Assembly: GCA_948567375.1 (NCBI GenBank)
Contig: OX419757.1
Coordinates: 28,514,732-28,578,731 of the forward strand
Length of the DNA stretch: 64,000 bases
From: Lunularia cruciata
Lineage: Eukaryota; Streptophyta; Marchantiopsida; Lunulariales; Lunulariaceae
Direction of reading: 5' to 3'
The position numbers and the translations under genes are program-made. Position 1 is the stretch's first letter. Every line of letters starts with the position of its first letter. A model generated the notes under the pieces. It worked only from the letters and a program-made list of their open reading frames with translations. It searched no databases and was not told the origin of the DNA. Positions 36,801 to 47,645 of this stretch are shown one piece after another.

Positions 36801-37326
36801 TTAGCCCATTAGCGACACTCCAGTATTTGTTCCGGGACAAAGAAGAGCTTCAGAAAATGCTAATATGAAGTCCAGACGCTCGGAAGAAGAGCATGGGAAC
36901 GGAGGTGCCGTAGATGTCTTCAAGAAGAACATGATTTTTCAGTGCAACAGCCTATCCATCGCACTTAGAGGCTATCAGGTTAAGACATCTCCATGGAATA
37001 GAACCCCGAAGGAAACCGGACCCTGGAGGAAGGGCTCACCAGGCGTTAATATTATTCCGAAGGGCCTGCCCCATGCATGATTTACTAGCATGAGTGCCAG
37101 CGCCTTTCTTCCGTTCGAAGTCCCCTTCTGATGAGTATGCCAGATTCATCACCATCATACCGTTGCCACTGCCACATTTCATCACATTTGATTCAAGGAA
37201 GTCCTCGTAGGCTCCATAGGTGTCGGTTATAGAACTATGACCTTTGGTGGTATTCCGGGTACCAGGTGCAGTAGAATGAGAGTGATCCGAACAAGTACCA
37301 GTGGAGGGCGACAGTGCCATTGTCAT
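33837..37326 (-). CDS. NPH3/RPT2-like (NRL) BTB-NPH3 protein, 4 coding exons
   Basis: Plant-specific adaptor of phototropin signalling, thought to act at the plasma membrane and as a CUL3 ligase substrate receptor. Exons on the minus strand: 37326-37040, 36776-36707, 36329-35127, 34784-33837 (835 codons). All introns are GT-AG (GTGAGC, GTAAGT, GTACCT donors; TAG, CAG, CAG acceptors), and the first splice restores the W-C before GLP that opens the NRL BTB domain. BTB from about residue 96 (FQLHKYPMITRSGYMKRML across a splice). NPH3 domain about 279-570 (DWWMEDL; SYARATHDHLYRAIHVYLK; NCQKLSQEMCTHAVQNE). Coiled coil about 660-686. Basic amphipathic segment 755-775. C-terminus RRHSLS. A stop precedes the first ATG. 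The second ATG (37320, ACAATGGC) has the better context, so either may start. The 95-residue N-terminal extension is long for the family. It appears intact. Confidence 0.9.
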
Positions 37327-38460
37327 TGACTTCTGTTGCCCTTGATTCCGATAGCCTTGGAGAGGAAGAGAATCAGGCAAGGTGGAGAGGAGGATGATTC
37401 AATGATGTGGAGTACGATCAAACCCCAGGTGAAATTCCTGAATCTGGAGAACACGGGTCCTAACCACTGCATTCTCCAATGCGGTGACCTTCTGCCGTGT
37501 ACAAAGAGGAAGCCATTCTTAGTATTAAACATATTCCTCGAAGCTGAATGGAGCACTGATGTTACCTTCCCAGGGATATCCAACCCTCGGAGGCGAACAT
37601 GATGCGCATAGAACCATAGCTTGAGTACTACAAACCGCGAGCGTGAACGAGACAGCGAATGCAAATTACTCCAGGACCGGTGGACTCCTCGTTCCCTCTC
37701 CTATGATCGTTCACCTCATTCTCAGAGCACTGTCCGTGCGGACGAGCTCAAATGCTTCCTTCTTTCACATAAGATCTACCTATCAGTAGTGTATACTTCC
37801 TGAAACTTCTGCTCCCAACAACATCCTATGCAATCGTCAAATCATCGCTTCCCTCTCGAAGTCGAATCAATCTCCAAACCATTTCGGTGCAGTTACCAAA
37901 AGTCGCTTCTTACGAACAATGAATTTCCTCACGGGTAGACAAAGTTAACAAACAGAACAAACAAAACTCGTTGGTCAACCGCCACCACTCCTCGTCTCTT
38001 TTAGAGTTCACTTCACTCACACCCAGATTTCTCCTCACCCTCACTTTCGACCACTTGACAGGTAGAAATAAAAGCTACAGTAGAGCTTTTTCTGCGCGGA
38101 ATGAGGAAAAGCTCAATGGGATTCAACTACAGGTTTCTACAGCACATTGCTACTTGTCTGCTGCCAAGGCTCGCAAGGTGTATTTTCATTTCCTCCTCTT
38201 TTCCTCTTTTGCTTGAGTTGCGGGGCTTCTCCTCTACTCTCCTCTCCTCATTCATCTTCGACTGTTGGGCAGTTCGTCTGCACCAGCAGCAAACACAGAA
38301 GCGATGAGGGCCGAGATGAGCTACTCTCGGGAACCGCGCCAACGCCGTCCCTCGCTCGCTCGGACGCTCCCTTTCCCAGGCAGTAAAAAAGATGCTCGGT
38401 GGAAAGGGTAAATCCCGATTGTCAGTCAGATAAACTGGTCCAAACGGATACATTCCTCCC
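37327..38460 (-). promoter_or_regulatory. Probable 5' UTR and promoter of the NPH3-like gene
   Basis: Upstream of the ATG no gene is seen. The minus strand is purine-rich and becomes GC-rich near 38290-38390 (several cgagcgagcg words), a plausible transcription start zone. I found no clear TATA box. ORFs here on both strands have no recognised domain. Confidence 0.35.
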
Positions 38461-38816
38461 CGCGATGAGCGGTGAGTAACGCAATTTACTTATGCCAGCT
38501 AAGATGCGACCTCCTGCAACTTGTGGTCCGTTTTGTTCTTTCCCTCTACGGACATGGCTTCTTTCTTTATGTGTTAAGCTACTGTCTTATAATGGTTAGA
38601 AGCTGATTTTGATCCAGATGATCTACATACTGTAATCACTGCCAAATCATTAACCAAATCAGGTCTTGTCGAATCTTGTCTTGTCTTAATCAAATCGTGC
38701 TTGATTAATTTTGATTGTAGTTTTGAGATCCAAGCACGTAGATAGCACAACTCGTACTAACCCAGTTTTTCCTTTTTGGATCGATTCGATTGTCTGATAA
38801 ATGTCTGATAAACAAA

Positions 38817-38899
38817 TCAGCCCCATTCTAGCTTTTTCACCTCTCCCTTCTAAGGCTTGATGGGGTCTTCCCATCCTTCGTGTTTTCTACGCGGTCGCC
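38817..38899 (+). repeat. LINE 3'-tail scrap
   Basis: cagccccatt, aaggcttgatggggtcttcc and ctacgcggtcgcc align with the LINE 3' end. It inserted about 1.5 kb upstream of the NPH3-like start and is followed by cttttcctttctttttttat. Confidence 0.8.
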
Positions 38900-39297
38900 C
38901 TTTTCCTTTCTTTTTTTATAAATAAAAAAATAGAAATCTTAGTAATAATGTGCCTAGCATGCAGGATAAAGATTGCTACAGCCTTAGATCGATTTAGTTG
39001 AGAATCCTTGGCCGTTATTTGGTTTGAATATTGATTTAAAAGCTGTCAGAAGCTAAAAGAAACTTGCAGATGTGTTTCATCGAATCCTTTGCTAGTGGAA
39101 CTGTTTATACAATCTGACTAATGGATCAATTTTGGTCAATATCCTGTGGGGACTTCTGATTCTGGGCACTATTTACTTAAGTTCTGGTCATTCTCGTACA
39201 TTTTTTGTACATTCACTCAACTTCTGATTGATGTTATTTTCCTCAATTTTGTTTGAGAAAAGGGAAGTTATTTATGTGTATGATCCTAAAAGCTTAC

Positions 39298-39519
39298 CTC
39301 AGCGGGCAGCTGTGGACTTTGACGCAGAACAAATGGTACTTTTGACCCCCAAACATCTTCTAGTTGAACGGTATCTCTTAAAGATACAAGAGCCTGAGTG
39401 ATCTTGACCCACGAGTTAGTTGGTGGCGAACTTTTATGGTGGTACATTTCGTCAAATTGTGTCTGACTTACCATTAAAGTTTCGTTGATGTCGATCGCGG
39501 GCCGTGGATATTTCTCCAT
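39298..39519 (-). CDS. Possible first exon of an unknown gene
   Basis: From an ATG at 39519 the minus strand is open for 74 codons (MEKYPRPAIDINETLMV... to ...QSPQLPAE) and meets a good donor, GAG|GTAAGC, at 39298/39297. The amino-acid mix looks protein-like rather than low-complexity. I do not recognise it, and no convincing second exon was found downstream (38900-39290). It could be a gene fragment or chance. Confidence 0.25.
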
Positions 39520-39675
39520 GATTGGCTCGTCTCAATCGTAAATCGGCCACATATTCATTTATTAATATATCTCTTGTTGCCTTAGATTTCATTCGCCTTT
39601 TACGGTAAATTGGAAAAGAAAGGGTATGCCAAGAGGAACTTATCTGTCCATTGTGATCTACGTATAGTATATTCG

Positions 39676-39763
39676 ATGGGGCTTAGAATCCTTCTTGTTA
39701 TCCTATGTGTGTCGCATTTTCAGAGGAGGGCGACCGCGTAGGAAAAACGAAGGACGGGAAGAT
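39676..39763. repeat. Two opposed LINE 3'-tail scraps
   Basis: A diverged plus-strand tail (gatggggcttag ... tgtgtcgcattttc, 39676-39723) abuts a minus-strand tail (ggcgaccgcgtaggaaaaac, 39729-39763), ends facing each other. This suggests two independent insertions at nearly the same spot, or an inversion. Confidence 0.6.
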
Positions 39764-40472
39764 TTTCTAATATATTTGATTATGTCACTGCTCTGAGGCA
39801 CCAGAATATAAGCAGAGGTGAAAAGAGATACCGCTATAGAATATCCATATGTTTATTTTATCTCGTGTGAGATGGGTGAAAATAATAGGATCTGCTGGAG
39901 CTGGACCCTGGTGGCCAAAACCTCACCAGAAAAAACTGTCACCCAACTATAGTAGTCTACTTGAGAAAATAATCGTAATATATATAGGAGCATGCAAAAG
40001 TGTAAGGACAACATCTATAGCCATGGAAGAGAAGGAAATCAGAAGAAAGAGACCAGTGCAATGATCGAACTCACTCACACAGAAGAAAACAACATATACC
40101 CAATTATGACAACATTCCCACTGAATAATAGTACTTGTCAATATTTGGTGCTTTTGGGACTCTTTCATGATGAAAGAGTCAGTGAAAAAGATGAATCAAG
40201 TAACCTCTTGTAGGCAAGAGCCCCACCTTTAGAAGCAAGCAAAACATAAGGGATATTCTAACCCAATTTTAATGAAAATATGGATAAGATCGCAAATTCC
40301 AACTCCAAAGTAAGGCTTTCACTCCTTTTCATCAGTTGCAAAAGGATGTCCATGCCAGTCGATGTAGGGAGAAATATATGGAAACAAAAAAACACTTGAA
40401 ATTGAAGCCATCCAACCCCTGATTATTTATTGAATATATCAATACAAAGAGCTTACTAAAACAGAGAAAGAA
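39764..40472. other. No gene seen
   Basis: Overlapping short frames only (39849-40213), without recognised motifs. Confidence 0.35.
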
Positions 40473-40681
40473 GGCGACCGCGTAGGAAAAACGAAGGATA
40501 AATGAAGGATGGGAAGACCCCATCAAGCCGTACAAGGGAGAGATAAAAAAAGGTAACATGGGGCTAAGCCCCAATAGAGTCTATATGAGAAATCTGCCCT
40601 ACCGCACCTAAGATATTCCCAACCTATGCAAGTCGTATGGTCTACACACAACTGGAGCATCCGAAGAAACATCACCTAATG
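40473..40681 (-). mobile_element. 5'-truncated RLE-type LINE, ~210 bp
   Basis: Minus-strand copy of the last 210 bases, from cattaggtgatgtttcttcgg through the palindrome ggggcttagcccc to the terminus cgcggtcgcc. A 12-bp insertion (ataaatgaagga) duplicates part of the tail. Confidence 0.85.
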
Positions 40682-40995
40682 ACAGCTTACTAAAACTATG
40701 ACAAGTAGATTGTCTCTTTGCGCACGAGACCCGCTTATCGTTAAGCCACAATACCGTGAGTTCTAACTCACAGGGCTCATGCTTCTGGTTTGAACCAAGT
40801 GCCGTGGACCATAGTTTGATCACGAGATAGCACTTTGAGTATTGAATTTTGCCTTGATACCCTTTCCTTCAGTATCGGTATTACTTCCTCAAAGTCATTC
40901 AAAACCCATGTATACAAGCCCGTCCTTATTTTATTTCCCTATTCATAACTCAATGAGGGTTTAGTGCAATGAGGGTTTAGGGTCCCACCATTGCA
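40682..40995. other. No gene; tRNA-like promoter words
   Basis: On the minus strand, gtggcttaacgataagcg (about 40751-40734) resembles an RNA polymerase III A box and ggttcaaacc (about 40796-40787) resembles a B box. However, the B-like word lies upstream of the A-like word, so no tRNA can be called. Confidence 0.25.
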
Positions 40996-41430
40996 GGAGA
41001 GTGTGGAGACGGGAGAGGAAAGGGAGAGACGGGAGAAGACATAACTACAATTTCCAAGTGCTCTCTAGCATATAGCACTTGAGTGAATACTCTATTCTCT
41101 TTGTTTTTCAATTTTGGTTCCATTGGTACCTAGATTGAAGAATATGGAAAATTGAGTAGAAAGTTATGAGGACTTTTAGCTTTTTTAGGGTTTGGAGTGA
41201 TCATTACACATTGAGAGTGATGGGTCAGGAATTTTCATTTCTAATCTCTTGGTTTTCATGATTAAGTTCCATGGGAATTTAGTTTGAAAATTTTGGACAT
41301 GGAAATTAAAAGTTATGAGAGTTTATAGTTTTTAGGGTTTGGAGAGATTGTTTTCTTATGTGAGTGGTCGTGGTTTTGCAAATATGGGAAGATATGGAGA
41401 GGAGCATCATGTGCTACTATCATTATTCTT

Positions 41431-41703
41431 GTGCTAGCCATAGCTACACCTTCCCATGTGGGGTTGCCTAGAGCGGCTCGAGATACATCATGCCCGGTTT
41501 GTCACCGACGCTTTACCTTGCAAGGGGTAAAGACCCATGTGAGATGGATGCACAAGGACTATAATTGGACCACTTGGGATGGCCATGTGAGACAAGTGAC
41601 CACATCAACAATAATGACACTCGGGATTATGCACGCTTCTTCTATCCCTTCGTTGATCATTCTAATGATACCGATCAAGTCATGGGAGTGGTTAGCTTAT
41701 TAG
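41431..41703 (+). pseudogene. LINE N-terminal C2H2 zinc-finger piece
   Basis: The frame reads CPVCHRRFTLQGVKTHVRWM then H: C-x2-C-x12-H-x4-H. In R2-like elements such fingers near the N-terminus bind target DNA. The open frame ends at 41703 with a stop where copy C stays open. It begins upstream near LAIATPSHVG. Confidence 0.75.
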
Positions 41704-42239
41704 GCGGGTTGCATTTTGAGGTTATTTGAGACTAGTTTTCCATGTCCATGTCTATTTGATAGGCTATCACACACACTCCATGATAAGGCTAGATAGGCTT
41801 TTTGCCTAACACTTGATCATTTGGCATGTGATCCCTTGGAGGAGTTAGCATGGTTCCTTTTCTCTTACTCTCTCAATGGTGTCTTCATTATGCTAGAGGG
41901 GGGCGTGCGGGCCATAGAGAGATGGTTGCTAGATTTCATTGATTCCGAGCGGGGGATTGGGCGGCCCTTCAAGAGGAGTCTATTAGGGCTACACGATTTA
42001 GGAGACAAGCATCTCCATAGGATACCACATAGTCCACTTGATAAACGACGGTGTAGGACATTGGGTCAGGCGGAAGAGTTTAGTAGAGCAACATGAGTAC
42101 TACACTCTTTGTCTATTGCAAGTCCTACCGATGAGACTATCTCTTCCCTGTGCTCACTTTATCCTATAGCAGTAGAGGGACTACCACTAGAGGTCTTAGA
42201 TTATAAGCCTAAGTAGCCTTTATGTCTTGATAGGTTGAT

Positions 42240-43608
42240 CTTTGCACAAGCATTATGCACTACCCCTTGCCTTTCCTCATGAGGCTTGTTAGGGATGGTT
42301 TATGAGCACCTTAGAGATTACTTTCAGGCAAATGATCCTTCTAGTAGTTTTACCAAGTTGTTTTAGGTGGCTACAATAGTAGCAAGAAGAGACATTCTTA
42401 TGTTTGTTAGTCGAGTGTTATGTGCTAGTTGACTTCTCGCGATGGAGAAGGATAGGAAAGCATTAGACCGATTGCTATTAGAGAGATCTTTTTGTATTTG
42501 GTTAGTCGTACCATTGTCTTTAAGCATTTTCTCACTTTTGATAGCACCTCAGTCCACATCAGTTTTAGGTAGCTACATCTAGAGGATGTCAAGCTATATC
42601 TTTAGGTATAAGGGCACTCTTAGATATCCATCCAAAGTGGGTCATCCTACAGGTGGATGTTGAGAACGCTTTTAATAGCATCTCACAAGCATCCATCTTT
42701 AGAGAGCTTAGGGAGGCTGGTGGATCCTTGGCAAGTCTCATTCCTTTTGTGTGGTCTTTTTACAACTCTCTTGCTTCCCTTTACTACTAGCACGGTGGTT
42801 CACAAGAGGGAGTCACCGTCTTAGAGTCAAATGTTGGTATACATAAGGGAGATCCTTTGGGGGGACCCTTATTTGCCATGGCTCACTTTAGAGCTACTTA
42901 TCTACTACTTTGGCCATGCCATGTTATGTATTTCCCTCCTTGGCAAATGATACACACATCGTAGGCCATGTAGATCAGATTAGGCAGACTTTTGACTCCT
43001 TGACTACCGAGCTACATCAAGTAGGCTTGAGAGTCAAGGGGCCAAAGTGTAGGGCATGGTACCCTTTAGGTATCCCTCCTCTCCTCAAGCTTCAAGAGGG
43101 GTGTATCACAACCACATATGGACTTTGTGTTCTTGGAGTGCCAATAGGATCGGAGGATTTTGTCACACGCTTCTCAGACGCTACCCTTGTAGAGGATGTT
43201 CTTCATGTGGATGGCCTTCCATTACTAGGAGATCCGCAAGTGGCATTTGGTATACTCTCCTCCAGTATTGCTCATTCACCATACTATCTCATCGGTACAG
43301 TTCCCTCCTCACCATCCTTCCTATCACATCTGAGAGCTTTTGATAGGAGGATTATGGGAGTCTTTGGTGATATTATTGGACCAAGTACATTTGAGTGTGT
43401 GATAGGGGATTTGGCAAGTAGACAGGCGGCTCTGCTGATCTCATGTGGAGGGGTTGGCTTGCTATCTATGGAGGAGACCGCACCTACAGCATTTTTGGGT
43501 AGTTTGGCTCTCTTGGCACCCCTAATTTCCTCTCATTTTGTGGTTGTTGATAGGCTAGTTTTGGAGACTTATGTGATAGAGATGGAGGGAGGATCCTTTT
43601 CTCTCTAG
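42240..43608 (+). pseudogene. LINE reverse transcriptase with mutated Y/F-x-D-D
   Basis: VDVENAFNSIS at about 42653-42685 carries the first catalytic Asp. The box at 42940-42951 reads L-A-N-D where copy C reads L-A-D-D, so one metal-binding Asp is lost. Then come LRVKGPKCRAW, LGVPIGS and the thumb region LLISCGGVGLLSMEE, in an open frame from 42910 to 43608. This copy cannot transpose on its own. Confidence 0.75.
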
Positions 43609-43889
43609 ATGTTATTGCGGCAGACGAGAGATAGTCTATCCTCACGGGCACAAGAGGATTTCCACCTTTTGCTTCACTATCGTCAGATTGGAGTAGATGG
43701 AGCGATAGTGTGATGTCTTCCTTGATGGAGCAATAGTGTGAGCATATGCTACATTCTCTCTTAGTCAACTTGTCCATTCCTTGGGCTACTAGACCACATC
43801 TTTGCTCTTGCTCTGACAAGGCTATAGGCTCTTGGATCCTAGCTTGATTGTGCATTAGGGCATTCCAACTCGCACCAGCTACTTTCTCT

Positions 43890-44430
43890 ACAGCAATGAG
43901 GTTTTGTCTAGGTTTGGTCCACCCATGTGCATCTTCATTACTCACTTGTGAGTGTGGTTCTACACTCGATACAGCAGTGGTCCACATGACACGGTGTCCT
44001 TTTGGAGGATAGAGGATAGCTACCCATGATGCTATTAGGAATACAGTGTTTGTTATGGCACGAGAGAGTGGATACTTGGCTTGGAGGGAGCATTTGTATA
44101 CCTTGCAAATGACACATGTCAGGGCAGACTTATACTTGGTCCGAGATGATTAGGTGACAGTAGCGGATGTCGTGGTGACGGACCCTACACAGGATACAAT
44201 TTCAGAGGGAGTGATTACCCATCCCCTTGGATGGGCAATGAGTGCAGCAGCAGGTCGCAAGGTTTCCAAGTACATGGGCATGTAACAAGGTCACCTCTTT
44301 GTTCCTCTAGCCTTGCAGTTATATGGAGCTATGGACATAGTGTTTGACACATTTGTTAGGGAGTGCACGAGAGCTTATCATGTTACGCGCTACGGGGTAC
44401 CACTCTCACTCTCATACTTTGTAATATATT
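43890..44430 (+). pseudogene. LINE endonuclease region, broken
   Basis: DNA aligns with copy A 29039-29548 across the Cys/His knuckle (ctcacttgtgagtgtggttc) and the RADLYLVRDD core (agggcagacttatacttggt). Stops interrupt it (for example gattag in place of gatcag near 44150). Confidence 0.7.
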
Positions 44431-44693
44431 TTAGACAGTGTGTGTCCATTGTTCTATAGAGTGTAGTGACTGGTTGCAATCTATACGAAAGCAATCACAT
44501 TAGGTGATGTTTGTTCGGATGCTCCAGTTGTGTGTAGACCATATGATTTGCATAGCTCGGATATCTTAGGTGCGGTAGGGAAAATTTCTCATATAGACTC
44601 TATCAGAGCTTAGCTGCATTTTACTTTTTTTTTGTCTCTCCCTTCTTGGGCTTGACGGGGTCTTCCCATCCTTCGCTTTTGTTCGCAGTCGCC

Positions 44694-46366
44694 TACTTCA
44701 TTCAGAACTCAAATGTAAGTACTTTTCCTCATCAAACGATGGAATCAATGGAATCAAACGAATGTAATGATTCCATTAAATTCGATCGCGGATAACTTCT
44801 CAGACTATCAATCCGACCCTTTGACGCTTACCACAGGGTTCAATTCGACAAAAACTCAGATAAAAAAAGAAAAAGCAATCTTTCCAATTCCATAATCGTA
44901 AGAAAAAGTTAAAATAATCAGATATATGAGTTGGAACTTATTAATAAGCATCACACTGACACGGCTACTAAAAAAACTGATTTCAGCAATAGAAACAGAC
45001 GTATTCCACACAACTAACATATAACAAAACAGCATGCTCCGTCATTTTCACTCACTTCTGATGATACACCGAAGCGCGAGTAAATCCTGTAACCTCTAGA
45101 CGGTATCTCCTGTCAAGAGAAATGCTTCAGAGAGGTGGATCGATGTTACAACTCCCTTTTCACTCACAGACGATAACGAATTCCCTTCTGATTTACCAGA
45201 CCGCAAGGAGCACTTTCCGGGTAGCTTATCTTTCACTCGCCTGGCAGGAAAGGTCGGGATCTTGCCGGCAGAGATTGGGAGGCAGTCATCTGAACACTCC
45301 GACCTGTTGCGGAATTCCCGGCGTCTGGGACTGTTCAATGCTAATTCTGGTTAATAATGAATATCTTAATCTCCTAAGTACTGTTACGATGGCTAAAGGG
45401 AGAAGAATATATTCTCACGAGAGACAAGGCATGACGACGCCGGACCAGTTCCCGAGTCCCATCCTCACTAATTAATATAAAGGTGGCTCGATAATCATAA
45501 TACGGCACGCTCCTCATCAACTCCGGTGAGTCCGTCCCATTGTCGAGGCCCAAGTCCGTAATTTTTTGGATCATGCATGCATCATGTATGCACTCCTTCT
45601 CTACTGTAGTCCTCCAGAGTTTGGTTCGCAGTGTAGTCCATCCGGCGAGCTGACCACAGTTACATAAAAGTCTACTCCTCGATTACAAGCCGCACGATTG
45701 TAGCTTCCGGCAATCGCATCCACAACGAGACAACCCTGAACCTTGCTACTGAACCCTAGCGGTTCGGGTAGCTGCACACCTCCTCCGAAGTTCGCTCGTC
45801 TCGGTCGACAGACGTATCCAATGCAACCGTATTCCAGATGCTAGCATGCGATACCGTGAAGAGTTATCCCGCTTGAGCTTACCGGGAGGGTACAGGACAG
45901 GATTCATGTCCTTTGGACAAGATAGATGAGACGTCTGATTGTGCTGCTTTTAATCGAAGACTACGTAGGTTTCTGGTGATAACCGTGGAACACATCTGTC
46001 AAACCTCTGGAGGTCCTTCCTCTGCTAATTGTAGCGGACGAAAGGCGGCTGATCCAAAATGTCTCTAATAAGGAGGGCGTCGACTTCGGACAGGAACCGG
46101 AATAGGGTAGCAGTGCTACTCCAGACCAGCAGAGAAAGGTCACGAACTTATTGATAGTTGATTTCACTCACACAAACACGATCGAATAGCCTAATTTAAG
46201 GACTGTAACCCACTGTACCCGGGATATATGTTGAGTTAGCATCACATCAGCTGTTAGATCGGTCAACTGACAAACATCAAAGACACAATAGGGGGTTACT
46301 AAGGTACTCGGAACAATCCCATACAAAGTTCGATGGAATCTATTTATAGCAATAAAATTGCGAAAA
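44694..46366. other. No gene seen
   Basis: Overlapping short frames on both strands (45096-45475, 45961-46386) have no recognised motif. Confidence 0.35.
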
Positions 46367-46412
46367 GGCGACCACATGGAACACAAGAAGGATGGGAGGA
46401 CCCCATTTATAG
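46367..46412 (-). repeat. LINE 3'-tail scrap
   Basis: Minus-strand tail end: ggcgaccacatgg, acaagaaggatggga and gaccccat. It belongs to a variant tail (tgtggtcgcc instead of cgcggtcgcc) also seen at 47597 and 62478. Confidence 0.6.
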
Positions 46413-46496
46413 CACTAAATTAGGATATTCGTTTACAATTTAATAATGCAAAACTGAATATGATATGCAAAACTCATCATTTCGGAAATGAAGGAA

Positions 46497-47175
46497 GGCA
46501 ACCGTGTAGGAAAAACGAAGGATGGGAAGACCCATCAAGCCGAACAAGGGAGAGACAAAAAAGGTAACATGGGGCTAAGCCCAAATAGAGTCTATATGAG
46601 AAATATGCACTACTGCACCTAAGATATCCAAGCTATGCAAGTCGTACGGTCTACACACTATAGGAGCATCCAAAGAAACATCACCTAATGTGATTGCTCT
46701 CCTATAGATTGCACCAGCCACTGCACTCTATAGAGCAATGGACACATGTTATCTAAAATATGCTACAAAGTATGAGAGTGAGAGTGTACCCTTGACGCCT
46801 AACATGATAAGCTCTTGTGCACTCTCTGACAAATGTATCAAATGCCGTGTACATCGCTCCATATAACTCCAAGACTAGAGGAACAAAGAGGTGACCTCGC
46901 TGCATGCCTCTATACTTGGAGACCTTGCGACCTGCAACTGCACTCGCCGCCCATCCAGGGGGATGGGTAATCACTCCCTCCAAAACGGTATCCCGTGTAG
47001 GGTCCAAAACCACGACATCCGCTACTGTCACCTGATCATCTCGGACCAAGTATAAGTCTGCCCTGACACGTGTCGTCTGCAAAGCATACGAACGCTCCTT
47101 CCAAGCCAAGTATCCACTCTCTCGTGCCATGGCAAACACTATGTCTCTGATTGCATCATGGGTAGCTATCCTCTA
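46497..47175 (-). mobile_element. 5'-truncated RLE-type LINE with endonuclease
   Basis: The minus strand holds the endonuclease core and tail. An open stretch of 128 codons (47139-46753) reads MARESGYLAWKERSYAL, THVRADLYLVRDDQ and VTVADVVVLDP. The break point is about 47175 within gatagctacccatgatgc, so the Cys/His knuckle is lost. Ending at 46497 with ...cacggttgcc. Confidence 0.85.
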
Positions 47176-47309
47176 TTCTCTTAATTTCATAAATGTAATT
47201 ATAGATTCCTATCATTAGTTTTCTTCAACCGGAAGTACTTGTTTATGGAGTGGATGCTTGTGCTCCTCAGAATCCCGTAATAAACATCCACTGAATCCGG
47301 CTAATGTTA

Positions 47310-47313
<4 letters not shown>

Positions 47314-47377
<64 letters not shown>
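47314..47377. repeat. (AT)32 microsatellite
   Basis: Sixty-four bases of perfect TA alternation. It is responsible for an artefactual Tyr-Ile run in minus-strand ORFs. Confidence 0.98.
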
Positions 47378-47380
<3 letters not shown>

Positions 47381-47596
47381 TGACATTATTATGTTCCATA
47401 ATGAAGATGAGAGGCAACATATTGTTTCTGGTAAATTTTTCATCCATAATTGAGAAAAATTAGTGAGGTCTATGCTGCAACATATTTTTCTACAGATAAA
47501 TTTGGCTCTGTCGCATTCTAATAAATAAGGAAATTGCAAGATGTACGGGTAAGAAAACCAAAGTATTATTTGTGCAGTAAGGAAGTTTAAACCAAA

Positions 47597-47645
47597 GGCC
47601 CACATAGAACACAAGAAGGATGGGAAGACCCCATCAACCGGACGG
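47597..47645 (-). repeat. LINE 3'-tail scrap
   Basis: Minus-strand ggcccacatagaacacaaga, then aggatgggaagaccccatca and ccggac. Same variant tail as at 46367. Confidence 0.6.

Larger units (their letters stand above)
40996..44693 (+). mobile_element. Near-full-length RLE-type LINE, copy B
   Basis: It begins with ggagagtgtggagacgggag, shared with copy C at 56283, and ends with ttcgcagtcgcc. Order: about 400 bp 5' UTR, C2H2 finger (41491-41553), RT, Cys/His knuckle and endonuclease (about 43900-44240), 3' tail. Stops and frameshifts are frequent. No poly(A) follows. The architecture with a restriction-like endonuclease is that of R2/NeSL/Utopia-type elements. Confidence 0.85.

Noticed and set aside
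37036..37380. Start of the NPH3-like protein at 37380
   Set aside because: The codon there is TTG, not ATG; the first in-frame ATG after the upstream stop is at 37326.
40720..40810. tRNA gene
   Set aside because: A- and B-like boxes are in the wrong order and no cloverleaf or anticodon arm could be drawn.
47267..47614. Minus-strand ORF with a Tyr-Ile repeat
   Set aside because: The repeat is the translation of the (AT)32 microsatellite; the rest has no domain.
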